64,000 bases of DNA from Skeletonema tropicum (lineage: Eukaryota > Bacillariophyta > Thalassiosirophyceae > Thalassiosirales > Thalassiosiraceae): positions 2,542,001 to 2,606,000 of the forward strand of contig CM074127.1 of assembly GCA_037178625.1 (NCBI GenBank), read 5' to 3'. Shown piece after piece: positions 22,432-34,900 of this stretch. Position numbers and translations under genes: made by a program. A model generated the notes under the pieces. That model saw only the letters and a list, made by a program, of their open reading frames with translations, was not told the origin of the DNA and made no database searches. How positions within the stretch are numbered: the stretch's first letter is position 1; every line of letters begins with the position of its first letter.

Positions 22432-24342
22432 TCACTTCCTTTTCGTCGAAAGCGCTTTGTTTTTTGTCTTCAGTTCTTTGATTTGTGCCTTTAATTCTGT
22501 ATTCATCGCCTTGAGCTTTCTGTTTCTTTCCACTATCGGAGCAAGCAATTTATCGGCTTCATCGAATCTCGTCAGTAGCTCTTCCTTTTCTCTTAAAAGT
22601 TTTTCGTAGTCAGACTTTTTCATCGTTATTGTTTCTTCCCCGCCGTCATTCTCTTTCTGTTCTGCACGCTCAGGAGGGTTGTTCTTCGCAGCTGCACTTC
22701 TGGAGACATGCATTTCTTCTACTTCTTCCTCATCTGAACTCGTTTCAGCTTCTAGAAGCGAACCCGGTTCCGCTCGTCTCCTGCGTTTTGTTGTGGGCAG
22801 ATCAGACTCTGTATTTGTCCTTTCTGCTGCGGTATTTGTCTGCGCCCTCCTTTTTTTCTCTCTGCTCGTCGTGGTATGGGTATGTACCACGAGACAAAGA
22901 GTGTCCTCTCCTTCACTTACTTCGGCACTGTCGACGCGAATGCGTCGCTGAACCTTCTTCAGCGTCACTCTGTAGGTAGTGAGATCAGATTCTTCACATC
23001 TTTTCAATTGTCCATGTCTGTCTCGATTCGCCCAATCACCAAATTTGCAAACTTGCTGCATCAGTTTGGTCTTTCCTGTGAACTTTTTCAGATGCAAATT
23101 ATAGTAGTAATGAGTGATTGCGCCTACCAATTGGTAAAGATTTTCTTCGTGCACTCGACCTCTTCGTTCTTCTCCAAAGGCAACTCCCTGCTTCGTAGGA
23201 TTTAAGGGAAGTTTTCCTTTGAAGTCATCTATGATAATCGTCAGACCTTGAGAAAAGTCCGACCCGCTCGCTGCAAGGTGCAATTTAGTTCTAGCGTCCG
23301 ATTCGGTACAGATTAAACGACCAGATTTGCGACTGTGAAGATGAAGCATGCATTCCTTTCTGCTATTGGGAATAGTCGCTCGATCTGCATCGAATCCACA
23401 AAATATTCGCAATTCATAATCATCGTCTCGCTCATCATTGGCACGGAAGATGTCAACCTCATTCCAACCCATATTAGGGTTTACCTTTACTGTGAAGGAT
23501 GAGAACTCAACCAGTCGCTGTGGCCAATGCTTGAACGTTAGCCTATCATTTCCAACCAGAAAGTGTAGATTGTCAGGGATGTGCAAGTATGTTTTCGGCA
23601 GCTCTTTCATAATGTCTCTCATCAGCGTATGGACTCTCGTCTTTTGCTCATGATGAACATCAACATGCTCCATTGTATCGTCCTTACTAGACTGATGATG
23701 TATGCGATCCAGTATCACTTGAAATAAATCGTGCCCATCATATCTTCGATTCATGCTCTGAAAATGTTCGCAAATCCGTCTCATTCCAACTGGAAAGCTG
23801 GGAGGATCATTCAATTCTATTGCTCCATAGCGAGATATGCATTTTCTCACATCTGCATATTCCTCTTTCTGGAGATGAGCTTCCAACTGCATGTACAACG
23901 ACCCATTATCCACCAAATTGAATGAATGGAGACGAACGCCTCTTTGCAGCTGCAGAGACTCTGCTATTACACCAAACGAAAGCTGGTTGTTTGCTCTCTT
24001 TACAAGAACGAAACTGAGGTCACTCAACGCTGCACACGCCTGCTTTAGACCTACTCCATTCTCTCCTACTGCGTCTGCACCTGAATCAACTTTCGATGAT
24101 TCATACACCACAAATACTTTCTCCAGAGATGCGATGCTGTTGACACAATTGTTCTGTAGACAAATACCAGTGGTTATCGATTGGTAAACATCTGGATAGA
24201 TATGAATCCTTCCAATGAAATCATCGTCATCGTTGTCTTTTTTTACTGATGGATCATCAAAGGCAGCATCGACCGCGTTGTCAATGAGATCCTTGAAGGC
24301 TAGTACATTCGATGTAAAGCTCCTCTTCCAGGCTCTCCACAT
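22432..24342 (-). CDS. MORC-like GHKL ATPase with C-terminal coiled coil (636 aa or longer)
   Basis: The ATP-binding N box KDLIDNAVDA (about 17-26) and glycine box GENGVGLKQA (about 92-101) identify a GHKL fold of the MORC/Hsp90/MutL type. DFKGKLPLNPTKQGVAF fits the transducer-side lysine region of MORC proteins. The C-terminus has basic KRRRR clusters, acidic Ser-rich patches and a coiled coil from about residue 570. MORC proteins act in chromatin compaction and silencing, so a nuclear location is inferred. The frame is open for 22 codons upstream of this ATG and then meets a TAG that could be a 3' splice site (GTTAG at about 24408), so an upstream exon is possible. Confidence 0.75.
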   Translation of the reverse strand: MWRAWKRSFTSNVLAFKDLIDNAVDAAFDDPSVKKDNDDDDFIGRIHIYPDVYQSITTGICLQNNCVNSIASLEKVFVVYESSKVDSGADAVGENGVGLKQACAALSDLSFVLVKRANNQLSFGVIAESLQLQRGVRLHSFNLVDNGSLYMQLEAHLQKEEYADVRKCISRYGAIELNDPPSFPVGMRRICEHFQSMNRRYDGHDLFQVILDRIHHQSSKDDTMEHVDVHHEQKTRVHTLMRDIMKELPKTYLHIPDNLHFLVGNDRLTFKHWPQRLVEFSSFTVKVNPNMGWNEVDIFRANDERDDDYELRIFCGFDADRATIPNSRKECMLHLHSRKSGRLICTESDARTKLHLAASGSDFSQGLTIIIDDFKGKLPLNPTKQGVAFGEERRGRVHEENLYQLVGAITHYYYNLHLKKFTGKTKLMQQVCKFGDWANRDRHGQLKRCEESDLTTYRVTLKKVQRRIRVDSAEVSEGEDTLCLVVHTHTTTSREKKRRAQTNTAAERTNTESDLPTTKRRRRAEPGSLLEAETSSDEEEVEEMHVSRSAAAKNNPPERAEQKENDGGEETITMKKSDYEKLLREKEELLTRFDEADKLLAPIVERNRKLKAMNTELKAQIKELKTKNKALSTKRK

Positions 24343-25621
24343 GCCCTGGCCATCGACTGTTGTTATTTTCGCGTGGTCTGATTGGGTTGGACTCGTTCGA
24401 ATCGCCTAACCCCCCCCTGTGAATTACGCCGATGGCGTCGAAAGACCGGCGCGTGCGGGGAGGGACCCGCGAGCGCCTAAAAAAAAAAATCTGGGAATTA
24501 GCGAACGGACCTGTCGATTCATGTTGTCCGCGAACGGCTTATTAATAAATCGCAAATGAATTTTAAATTTATCTAGCGTGTTACGTTTTTGTTACATTTC
24601 GTTACCCGGAAAGGTCGAATCGTTACAAATGTTACAGTCGTTTCGCGTCGCACAGTCAAACTACAATCAATTCGATTGATCGAGTAAGGCAATGGTGCCT
24701 GGTTGAGCAATGAAACGGCTAGCAATGCGAAAGAAAAGAAATAGCTTTTAATAGCAACATAGAGTATTGGAGTGGACGAATCTGCCGCCGACCCCATCGC
24801 CTGCCTTTCGCAGGCATGGGGTCGGCGCTCGAAAATCGATGATGCCTGACTTCCTGCGGTTACCGCCTCTCTTTCAGCTGGCGTGCAGGCGCCTAAACTG
24901 CTATTATCTCTTCTCTTTTCTAGCACATTTAGGGCTCTCTCGTCATGGTTGGTTGGTTCTTTTTACTACAAGTACTTTCAGGAGCTGTTCAAGAATCTTA
25001 TTGTTGAGTTGTAGCTATTTTTCGATGTATGATTATTTGATTGGTCCTTCCTGAAAAAGTTGTTTCTGTCACTGCGAAGTGAAAGTATTAGATATTTCTT
25101 CTGCAATGCTGTCAACAAGAAGAGTCTTTTCTTTCTTTTTAGTGCTTCTTTGTGTCAATAAATGGTTGACGGAGCCATACGTTTCCGGGGTGATTGCTGA
25201 TGTTAATCCCTTTACCTAAAATAATATTGGTGTCACGGGGCGAACAAGTGCATCACATCTCAGCTGTGATGATGGCAGGGGCATGATTAATTGTTTCCAG
25301 CGTTCTGGTTTGTGAGGTTTGTGGGGGAATTTCGATTTCGAATTTTAAAAGTTTACAGAAAAGGCTATGTAGGAATTAGTAGTACAACTTCCGTTCCGGC
25401 TCCTTCCAACCCCACCAAACTCCAATGAAAATGGGAATGACGCACGACGCGCGACGGCTTATTGATAGAGTAGGTGCATAGTGGTGGTTTTGCTCGGTGG
25501 ATAAGTAGTTTGCAAAATCGGCCAAGTAACTACTGCACGATATCTTCATCTACTTAGACGTGAGACGGACACAGGTGCTCGCAGGCGTGTTGTCCCGACT
25601 TCACTTCGCAAGCAGGACACC
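24343..25621. other. Intergenic region with a GC-rich patch and a strong hairpin
   Basis: No gene is supported. It contains a GC-rich segment (24420-24480), a cluster of GTTAC pentamers (24578-24640) and a strong 40-base stem-loop at 24787-24826. It should also hold the promoters of the flanking divergent genes. Confidence 0.5.
24787..24826. repeat. Near-perfect GC-rich inverted repeat (stem-loop)
   Basis: The left arm GCCGACCCCATCGCCTGC and the right arm GCAGGCATGGGGTCGGC pair over 17 base pairs with one bulged C and a 5-base CTTTC loop. It stands in otherwise AT-rich intergenic sequence. It could form in RNA from either strand or as a DNA cruciform. Confidence 0.75.
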
Positions 25622-28600
25622 ATGGGCAGGTGCAACAACCGTCGCGCCCAGGAAAGAGCGGCACAAGAACGCAATGTTCCGTCACGAGCTAGATTTTCCA
25701 AAGGCCCACCAAAGAAAAATGGCAGAGGTGGCGGTAGGGGTGGAAGAGGAGGCCGGGGAGGTGGTAGGGGCGATGGCGGAAGAGATACTAATTATGGTGG
25801 CAGAGGCGGACGAGGTGATGGTGGTGGTAGGGGCAGAGGAGGAGGAGGTAGAGGACGAGGAGGGCGGACATCCACCAACGATGCAGTGGTGCAAAAAATT
25901 CAAAATCGCGTCGACCGTCAAAGTCAGGACATTGGTGGCATCTCTATCGTGACCAAGAGGAAAAGGAAGGCAAATCCGTTAGCTGGAGTTGATGTGTCCA
26001 AATTGGACACTGTTGCATTGTCTGCGGAGAGTGTGAAGGTTGTGGAACGATTGCTCAAGGCGTACAATGTGTGGGAACAGACAAGTGAGAGTGACAATGA
26101 TGATGATAATGAAAGCATCGAGGAGAAAAAGAATGACAATGATGATGATGATGACAATGTCAAAGTAGAACTAGTACAAAATCTGACATACGATGCACTT
26201 CCAACAACATTGAAGGTAGGGGATGAAGATTTATACGATGACTACTATGGTGATTATGACGATGAACCGAGTGAGCAGTGCCAAAGTCACGAATTAACAA
26301 ACAGAGGCGAGGATACAATGTACGATTCCAACAGTGACCAAGGTGACAATACAAAGGACGAGGGAGTTGATGCAGATGAATTCAGCAATACGCCTTCTTT
26401 TCTTCATCTGACTCAACATTACTCTTTCAGACAGCAAGATGTCATTCTAGCTTTGAGTGCATCCACGAAAAGAATTCGTTTGTCAAAGAAGGACAATGAA
26501 GTAAATGACAAAACTGTTGACCATGATAACAAAGCAAACAACTCTGCGAAAGACGACGGCATCATTCTTGAAATGACAATGGACTGGCTGTCACTGCATC
26601 TGAATGAATCTGATTTGCGTCATGGCTTTCGTGTACAGTCAAAACCAAAGTCAGGTGCTGCATCTTCTCATGATAGAATGATGGCAAATACCATACCGAT
26701 GAAGTTCAAGGCAGTACCCCATGAGTCAATTTCGATTATGCCTAAGTTGACACAGTCACAGTATGAAAAAGAATCTAGGGAAGCATTGCTGGAATGGAAG
26801 CGGCAGCAGTTGACAACAGAACTGGTCAGAACGGGTTTCCATTCGTTAGAGATTGAGAGTGTCTTTGCGTCACTGGAAGATGAAATGGAAATGGTCTTGG
26901 ATAAGTTACCTGAGAGTAATTGTGACGAGGATGGGAATGAAATGCAACTATTAACGCAACTCGATGATAATTTATTTGCAAAACTAGTGGAATGCATTGA
27001 GATGGAGGCTGGTAGTGAATCGATAGATAGCACTGATATAGATGAAGAAATAGATGAGATGGCGACAATGGAACGTGATCAGGAGAAGGAAGTGTTAGAA
27101 GCGATTTATGCTGAAAACTTTCAGTCACTCAACAACGATGAACAAATGGAAGGGAATCGGTACTTGTTACAGGTCAATCCTACGACACCATTACAGCCTC
27201 CTGCGCAAAATGATAAGTGCTACCTCCATGTGCTGACAAGACGAGGTTATCCTCTTGTACAAACGCCCATAGTTTGGTTCTTCAACGGTGGTTTACCGCC
27301 TTCTCTATTGAGACGCATGAACACTTTGTTGATAACGAAATCAAGGGAGCAGCTTGGTCAAGCGACTGTTTACGAATTGATGGAATACTTGTCTGAACAT
27401 TTATCTCTATGGCAAAAGGAATTCATTGACGAGGAAGCCTCGGTAGAAAAAGCAACAGCGGCAACTGATGAAGCAGCTGACAAAACAGAGGATGTCAGCG
27501 ACGACGATGAATTAGATTACTTTACAACAACATTTACAGCTGAGGAGAGGAAGAAATTGTCGAGACGTCAGCGGCAAAAACTCATTGCCGCTGAAAAGTT
27601 ATATTCACGAGATGAGATTATTCTTGAAAAGCAGCGCTTGAAGCAGCAAAACGACGAAGAACGTAGGAAGAGAATTCAATTCGAGAACAAAACAATATCT
27701 TCTCGAATGGCTGACAAAGAAGTCAACAAAAGATGGCATAAATACGTTCATGACGAGGCAGAGGAGGCGTCGAGAAAAGCTATGAACGATGCGTTTTTGA
27801 GAGGAGAAGGACGAGATAAAGCGAGAGCTGCCGCTGATAATGCGAGATTGGAAGTGTTGCGTTTTCATGGCGAACTTGAGGAGAATTGTGACGATGAGAA
27901 TGATCAATCAACTGTTGCGGATTCATCTCCACTTGTGGATGATACGAAAAACATCGAGGTGAGATCAGACGGAGCCGAAGACAAGGTTGTTGACGCAAGT
28001 CTACCATTGCACACGCCGAAGTCCGAAGCAACTCCTAAAACATTGTTATTCGTTGAGAAGCTGAGGAAAATGTATGAACAGAAGGCAAAAGAAAAAGCGG
28101 GAGGAGTTGACGCATCCGAGTCTGACTGCGGCACTGTTCGGCTAACCAGTCCATCATCAACAACAAATAGTGACCCAATGACGCATGCTCCCACTCCAGT
28201 CGTTGCACCATCTCCTGGTGTAGAAGAAGTTATTGACGATATCGTACAAACTCAAAAAATGCAACCCTGGCTGATAGCGCCCGATGCAAGAGTTCCCATT
28301 TCGAGCGAGAAAAGTGAGCTGACAAGTCAGACAGTATCCATCGAAGAAGCACAAAAGAAAGAGAAGGTGAGTAAATCTCTACGAGCGGATCTGAAGCGCA
28401 AGTATGATAAACGTTCTGGGCCGTTCAACGATATGCTTTCGCAAAGAGCAAAGCTTCCAGCATACAAAATGAGAGATGAGATTGTAAGAACCATAGTCAA
28501 GAGCCAGGTAACCGTGGTTAGCGGCGATACAGGATGCGGTGAGTTGACATGTTTTTATGCCAAGAGTTTTTCTGTAGAAGATGTATACATACTTCAAGAC

Positions 28601-31145
28601 CGTGCCATGCGCTTTATGTTGTGATGAAGAACTGTACAATTACTTACCTCGTTCCATTTGCTGGTTCATTGAATGCAGGGAAGACTACGCAGCTCCCCCA
28701 GCTCGTTCTTGACGATATGATACAAAACAACCTGGGGGCAGATGCAAACATTATTGTAACTCAGCCAAGAAGGATCAGTGCAATCGGAGTAGCTGATCGA
28801 GTAGCGGCGGAAAGGTTGGAAAAAGTTGGACAAACAGTTGGGTATAGTATTAGGTTAGATAGTAAGCGGTCGTCGAAGACTCGTCTGCTACTCTGCACGA
28901 CCGGTGTTCTGTTGAGAAGGTTGCAAGTGGACCCAGATCTTGCCTCTGTTTCTCATGGTAAGTGTCAGATAGGTTTGATGCATTTACTTTTTTGGGTCGT
29001 GTCTTACAATATCTTCTTCTCTTAGTGTTTGTGGATGAAGTTCATGAGAGGGACCTCAACACAGATTTTCTTCTCATTATTTTGAGAGACTTGCTGCAAC
29101 GTCGAAAATCTCTGAAGTTAGTGCTGATGGTAAGTCGAAATACTTGAACGAATCGATTTATCTGCCACTCCGTATTGTTCCTGACAAATATTTTCCTTCT
29201 TAGTCTGCGACTCTAAATGCAGAGCGATTTTCTGACTATTTTGGAGGTGCTCCAATCATTTCGATTCCAGGTCGAGCACAGCCAGTTAAAGAGTATAGAT
29301 TAGAAGATGCGTTAGAGGTGACAGGACACATTATACTCGAAGAATCTGAGTGCGCAGCGAAGAAAAGTCGAGAAGACAACAGTGGTAGAATGAGCAAGAC
29401 AACTCTTCGGAGATTGTACCCCAATTATGGAAAGAACGTCATATCTTCGCTGGCAAACGTTGATGAGTCTATCACGAATTATGAACTGATCGGTGACTTG
29501 ATCGAATACATCTGCAAATTAGAAGAAGATGGAGCAATTTTGGTCTTCTTAAGTGGACTTGGGGAAATAAAGTCTGCGATGGAGGAAATCAGCAAACGAG
29601 AGGGACTATCAGATAACACTGTCGTATTTCCTCTCCATTCTTCGTTGTCAAACGCGGAGCAGACGGCCATATTTCAGCGTCCACCCAAAGGGAAGAGGAA
29701 GATTGTGTTGAGCAGTAATATAGCGGAGACATCAATTACAATTGATGATGTAGTCTTCGTTATTGATTCGGGTAGAGTGAAAGAGAATAGATATGACGAT
29801 CTAAATAAGATGCCCACCCTTATGGAGTGTTGGGTAAGCAAGGCTTCCGCACGTCAAAGGAAGGGCCGCGCTGGACGCGTAAAGCCAGGTTACTGCTGGC
29901 ATTTATACTCAACTCATACACATGACAATATTCTGGATGATTATCAGCTTCCGGAGATGTTGCGTGTTGGATTAGAAGACTTAATTCTTCAGATATTGGT
30001 TTTGGACTTAGGTTATCCAGTTTCATTCTTGGCAAAGGCTGTGAATCCTCCAACTGAACTGTCCGTGAAGAATGCACTGCAACTACTAGAATCACTTGGT
30101 GCTGCAGAGATAGACTGGGATGCCGACAGTGGTGATGAAACTAGTGAACTTGTTGCGCCCGCATCTTTGACTGCTTTGGGGTATCACTTGGGTAAGTAGA
30201 ACGCAAAATTAAATTGTGAAGTTTCGTTGATTTTGTCATCCTTATCTAATATGTATACTTCTACTTGTCATCAACTCAGCCGCATTACCAGTTCACGCAA
30301 GAGTTGGGAAAATGATGATTTACGGTTCGCTATTTGGAGTGTTTGATCCTTGTTTGACGATTGCCGCAGCGATGACTTGTAGGAATCCTTTCATCAGCAC
30401 ATTTGATATGCGAGATGCTGCAGACGATGCAAAGAAGTCATTTGCAGCTGACGACCACCTTGCAGTACTGTTGGCGTTTCACCAGTGGAGGGAATTGAAA
30501 CGATCGGACGGTAGAAAAAGCAGGGCGTTTCTGAGAGAAAACTATTTGTCTTATCAGTCTCTTTCAAATATCGTGCAGCTTCGCAACCAACTCAAACGTT
30601 ACATGAACGATATTGGTTTCGTGGCATCGTCTTTGGAAAAAGTTTCGATTGGTAGCAACGAATTGAGTTTGATTCGTGCGGTTATATCAGCTGCGATGTA
30701 CCCTAACGTTATTGTCGCACCCAAGAAAATAAGCACAACTGCGGGCGAGGTCGCATTTCGTGGCCAGAAGGGAGAGGTGTACCTGCATCCATCAACGATT
30801 GCTTTCAGTGCTACAGAACTTGACAGTCGATACTGTTGCTATCATGAGATCATGAAAACAAGCAAGGTGTACGTGCGCGATTGCACAACTATCTCAAAGT
30901 TTTCCCTCCTTTTGTTTGGAGGTGCGTTGAAAGTTTATCAAAGCAAAGGAGTTGTGGCTGTTGACGATTGGCTAAAGTTCCGATGTGATGCGAAACCAGC
31001 CACTCTTGTGAAATATTTGAGACAGTCAATGGAGGCGTTATTGTTGGAAAAGATCATGGACCCATCGATTGATATTGCTGGAACTGTCAAGGGGAGAGCA
31101 GTTATTGATTCAGTCACATCTTTGCTCAAAATGGAAACAAAATAG
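25622..31145 (+). CDS. DEAH-box RNA helicase, DHX57/DHX29-like, five exons (1717 aa)
   Basis: The exons are 25622-28538, 28679-28957, 29026-29129, 29204-30191 and 30280-31145. All introns are GT-AG and each splice restores a conserved helicase motif. The N-terminus is an RGG/GGR-rich segment (about 20-85). Acidic stretches follow, then UBA-like helices and an RWD domain (about 480-590, [11 protein letters not shown]). The core has Walker A GDTGCGKTTQ formed across intron 1, TQPRR, DEVH (variant DEAH), [19 protein letters not shown] and the QRKGRAGR motif VI. HA2 and OB-fold regions follow. RWD plus DEAH plus HA2/OB points to DHX57 or the translation factor DHX29. Confidence 0.93.
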
Positions 31146-31202
31146 GAGTCTAAGATCTAGCTTATTTCCCCAAACTAACTGCCTAATCGTAATTAAATGC
31201 TT

Positions 31203-31994
31203 TTATGCATCTGCCCAATCTGGCCAATCTATCGTGGAAATATCGTCGCAATCGAACGGGCCGTCTGTTACGATGTATTGAAATGATTTGTGCGTAGATC
31301 CTGATGGTGACTTAATTTTTTCACTTCCCTCTGAATGAATGGAACCGGAACCCGTCAGAACTGATTGCCGAAGATTACGGAAGGAGGAGTCCAAATGACT
31401 TATTCGGCGCCCCATCGAAAGAAAAAGATTGTTATTTGACCCATTGCTTTTGGATATGGTTTCTTCATCCTCGTCAACCATCGTGACTGCAAATTTTGTA
31501 GGAATTGTCAAAGACTTACTCCGGTGATGACTGTGACTGTGAGTCTTCCTGTTGAAGCCTGAATTTACAGTAGGCGCTATCTGATGTGCTTCTTTGGATG
31601 GAGGCTTGAGTGCAGTATGGAGAATATCTTCTTGCGGTTGCTGCTCCAATTGTGATAACTTCAATTGTTGCCGGTCCGCTTCTGCTTTAGACATCGCTAG
31701 ATCCATCGATAGCTGGATGATCTTTGCCTCCATACTACGTTCTTGCGCTTGGTGTTGATGAATCTGTTCTCGGAGCCTCATGATGATGGCCTCATTCTTC
31801 TTGTTCTCGTCCAACGCTTCATTCAATCTCTTCTGTAGATCTGTATCAGTATAAAGGCAAGCCTCGAGTCCGCTCAATGCAGATATTTTGTCTGACCGAG
31901 CCGGCTCTCCAAATTCAGGCGCTCTCGCATTTTTTGTTTCAAATTGGATCATCATCGCGTTGTCGTTGTACTCCAAGTCGAGAGTATGCTTCAA
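31203..31994 (-). CDS. Coiled-coil protein of unknown function (263 aa)
   Basis: Residues about 50-120 form a heptad-like Gln/Glu/Leu coiled coil (LQKRLNEALDENKKNEAI onward). It is followed by a His/Ser-rich linker (THSHSHHRSKS) and an acidic Trp-containing tail ending WPDWADA. No domain was recognised. It is convergent with the helicase gene, 57 bases away. It is supported by length, composition and position only. Confidence 0.55.
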   Translation of the reverse strand: MKHTLDLEYNDNAMMIQFETKNARAPEFGEPARSDKISALSGLEACLYTDTDLQKRLNEALDENKKNEAIIMRLREQIHQHQAQERSMEAKIIQLSMDLAMSKAEADRQQLKLSQLEQQPQEDILHTALKPPSKEAHQIAPTVNSGFNRKTHSHSHHRSKSLTIPTKFAVTMVDEDEETISKSNGSNNNLFLSMGRRISHLDSSFRNLRQSVLTGSGSIHSEGSEKIKSPSGSTHKSFQYIVTDGPFDCDDISTIDWPDWADA

Positions 31995-34900
31995 CTCTTT
32001 CTTAGTTGTCTCTTTATGACCTTTATTTACCTTTGTTTATGACTGTATGATTCTTTCCGGGTTTTCCTTTGATGAATGGTAGTTGACTGGAAGTATTGTA
32101 AGTACTCCTCTCGCTCAGAACAAATGTCTCTCTTACTTGGACGGAGTAGCCATCAGTTAGACGGAGTCTTGTACCTGGTCGGCGATTTTATATCAATGTA
32201 CTTAGAGAGAGGAGTAAGTGCTTTCTTTGTCTGGCGTGAGTCGAACTCTTCATGCTGTTAATTAGACGGAGTAGATATTGACGTGGTCGGCGATGTGATC
32301 TCCAGCTCCTTTCCGAGTAAGTCCGTACACAAAGGAACCAATACACTATACCGCAGAAGCTGTCTTCTCTGACTCGATTCACGCTCACATTCACGCTCAC
32401 AACTCACAACCTCGATTTTCCGTCCTCCGTGCGTTCTCCGTAGGCCGTTCATCCCGCCAAAATCTTCACTTTTTGCACCCGGAGCCTTTTTTTAAGGTCG
32501 AACACAAGAAATTCTTCCTACTATTCCTACGTACAAATCGCTGTTTTGGCCGTATTGTCGTTAGTTCTCACGCGACTGCGGTTCGAAAATATTTTTGAAA
32601 TGTTTTTTTAGAGGACGTCTTTTTGAAGTCATTTTTGAGCACTTTTGTGAAAATCATCACTCTCCGCCCTACTGCTTTGGCTACGGTGGGTGCATCCATT
32701 CGACTAAGGCATCGTTGGATAGGGAATGATCGACCGCTTTGTGTTGCCGCCTCAAATCGAATCTAGTTGATGTTTGAAAACACTCCAAGTATCCAATTTT
32801 CCAGTAGCACCATCCTTTTGTCGACCGTAATGGGGGTTCTATACTATACTGGTTGGCCGATAATTCCAAATCCTCGCTGAGAAATGCATGTGAGCCATCA
32901 GCCATCACAACTAGCATGAAGCTAGAGGGTACCTTCGAATGCATGTATCGACGAAAATATACGCTTTCATCACCTACCCAGCAGAGTATGTACTCACATA
33001 ATAGTCACCTAAAGGATAGTATCTCGGGAATAGCATATAAACCACTTCCCTGGAACTTAATTTTGGCCGCTCAGAGCTCAGACCCAAAGCTAGAGCGTTT
33101 CACTAATAAAAAAATTGGCGGGAGGGGGGTCCGTCCCGTTTCATCAAGGTTTTTAATTCCTACAGGTACAACTTAATTCCTACGGTGAGCGGATTCTACG
33201 TGAATTTTGTACCAGTGACCAGTGGAACCTCTCTTATGAGCACAACATCATGATGTACCTTCACATTTCGCAAGAATTGCCGCAGCAATGGTCGTATCCA
33301 ACATCCTTCAAGTTCATAAGTAGTCAATGCCTCTACTGCATTATCTGAGAGAGCTTTGTCAACTGCATAGGGTGTAACAAATCTACTGTGCGTGGGGGGA
33401 TATTATTTCTAACAACCAGTGCCAAATGTACATTTGAGTTATCGAATAAAGGTACGGGTACTCTCTACTCACTCATCCATTCAGGCAATCAATGTCAATT
33501 AAAAAAAATAGATAGATAGCTCATTTTATTAGCTAGAAGTGGACTAGAAGTAATAGACGCGGGGGTCGGTAGAGAAACTAGGTACGCGGTCGACGGAAGT
33601 GGTTTTCCTACGGAAAACGGCGTCGCGCCTTGATCCACCGCACCTGTGTGGCAGCGGTGTGGCTGTCACGTGGTTGGGAAGAGAGAAACTAGAGAAGACG
33701 CAGATAATGCTTTAGTTAGTACATACTCGTATGCTTGGAATCGCTAGTGATAATGCAGGCTCTACAGAGTGTACACTCTATGTTAGTGCCTGGTCTCGAG
33801 AGCCAAAGTCCAGAGTGGACTTCGACAGTGTCAACCGGGCGTGTGGGTGGGAAAAAACGAAAGGATGATGAAGAGTAATTGCTCGATAGGTTGCTTGATG
33901 TTATCAAATAATGATGAAATTATGAAACAATGAGAGCTAGCAATGCTCTGCAACATGAAATGATGTGAACTTCTGGAGTGATGTCGTCGGCAGAAAGAAG
34001 ATGATGCGTTTCAATCTTTATAAAAAGTTCCTCCCTCCAGATGGGAAGTGAACAAGAAAGTCCTACTGAAGAACCGTACTCAGTGTAAAAAAACTGGTCT
34101 AACAATTCTATAGCTGTCTCATCTCCTCGACTCCGTCAAATTGATTCCTACGTATATGTCATACAAGATAGATAACGGCACTCCCTTTCCGCCGAAATTA
34201 GAAAAATAAAATATTTCACAAAAAATCCCGCCTCTTTTGCTCCATGCACGCTTTCGCAGCAAAAACATCATCACACATCATGAGGAAGTGAACCAAAACA
34301 CCATGTTGATGGCATAGCGGTAAAAATCGTATCTCCTGAAGTACACAGATTTGCATTTCGTGCTATATAACTGTATGCAGCTGAAGCTATGAGGAAACTT
34401 ACTGGCTAGGCCACGTAATGCACTTTTTGGTACCCCATCTAAGCGTCACATGAGAAAAAGTCAACCAGAAGAAGCCGAATCTCCCGATGTGTCGTCCGAT
34501 ACTACGCCTGTAACACCTCGGAGATCGTCCTCTCTCCGCCAATTATCACCGCTACTTCTACATATAGACATCTAGTGTCGGTGTGGTTCATTGTTAGTGA
34601 CTTCATATGGCCATAGCACTCCGTCGGGCACCAACATTGCTGCTACACATCACATCATCAATTACAAACAAATGTCACCCATTTCGTTGTTCTATTCCGA
34701 CCTCTAATCATGACGAGACAACTAAACATGACAAATGAGCTCTCAATAATATGTAAGGATCGCTTTGTACCGTGAAGTTGACAATTGAGATCGATTTCAC
34801 TGCCTACACCACCATCGGCGAACTCAGCCTTGGTATCACCATCGCCCAACACATGGCCATTTGTTCATGGATGCGTTATTCAAATCAACATTACCATCTG

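Noticed and set aside
25560..25952. 130-aa Glu/Val-rich ORF overlapping the helicase start
   Set aside because: Alternate-frame reading of the GGT/GGC repeat that encodes the RGG segment.
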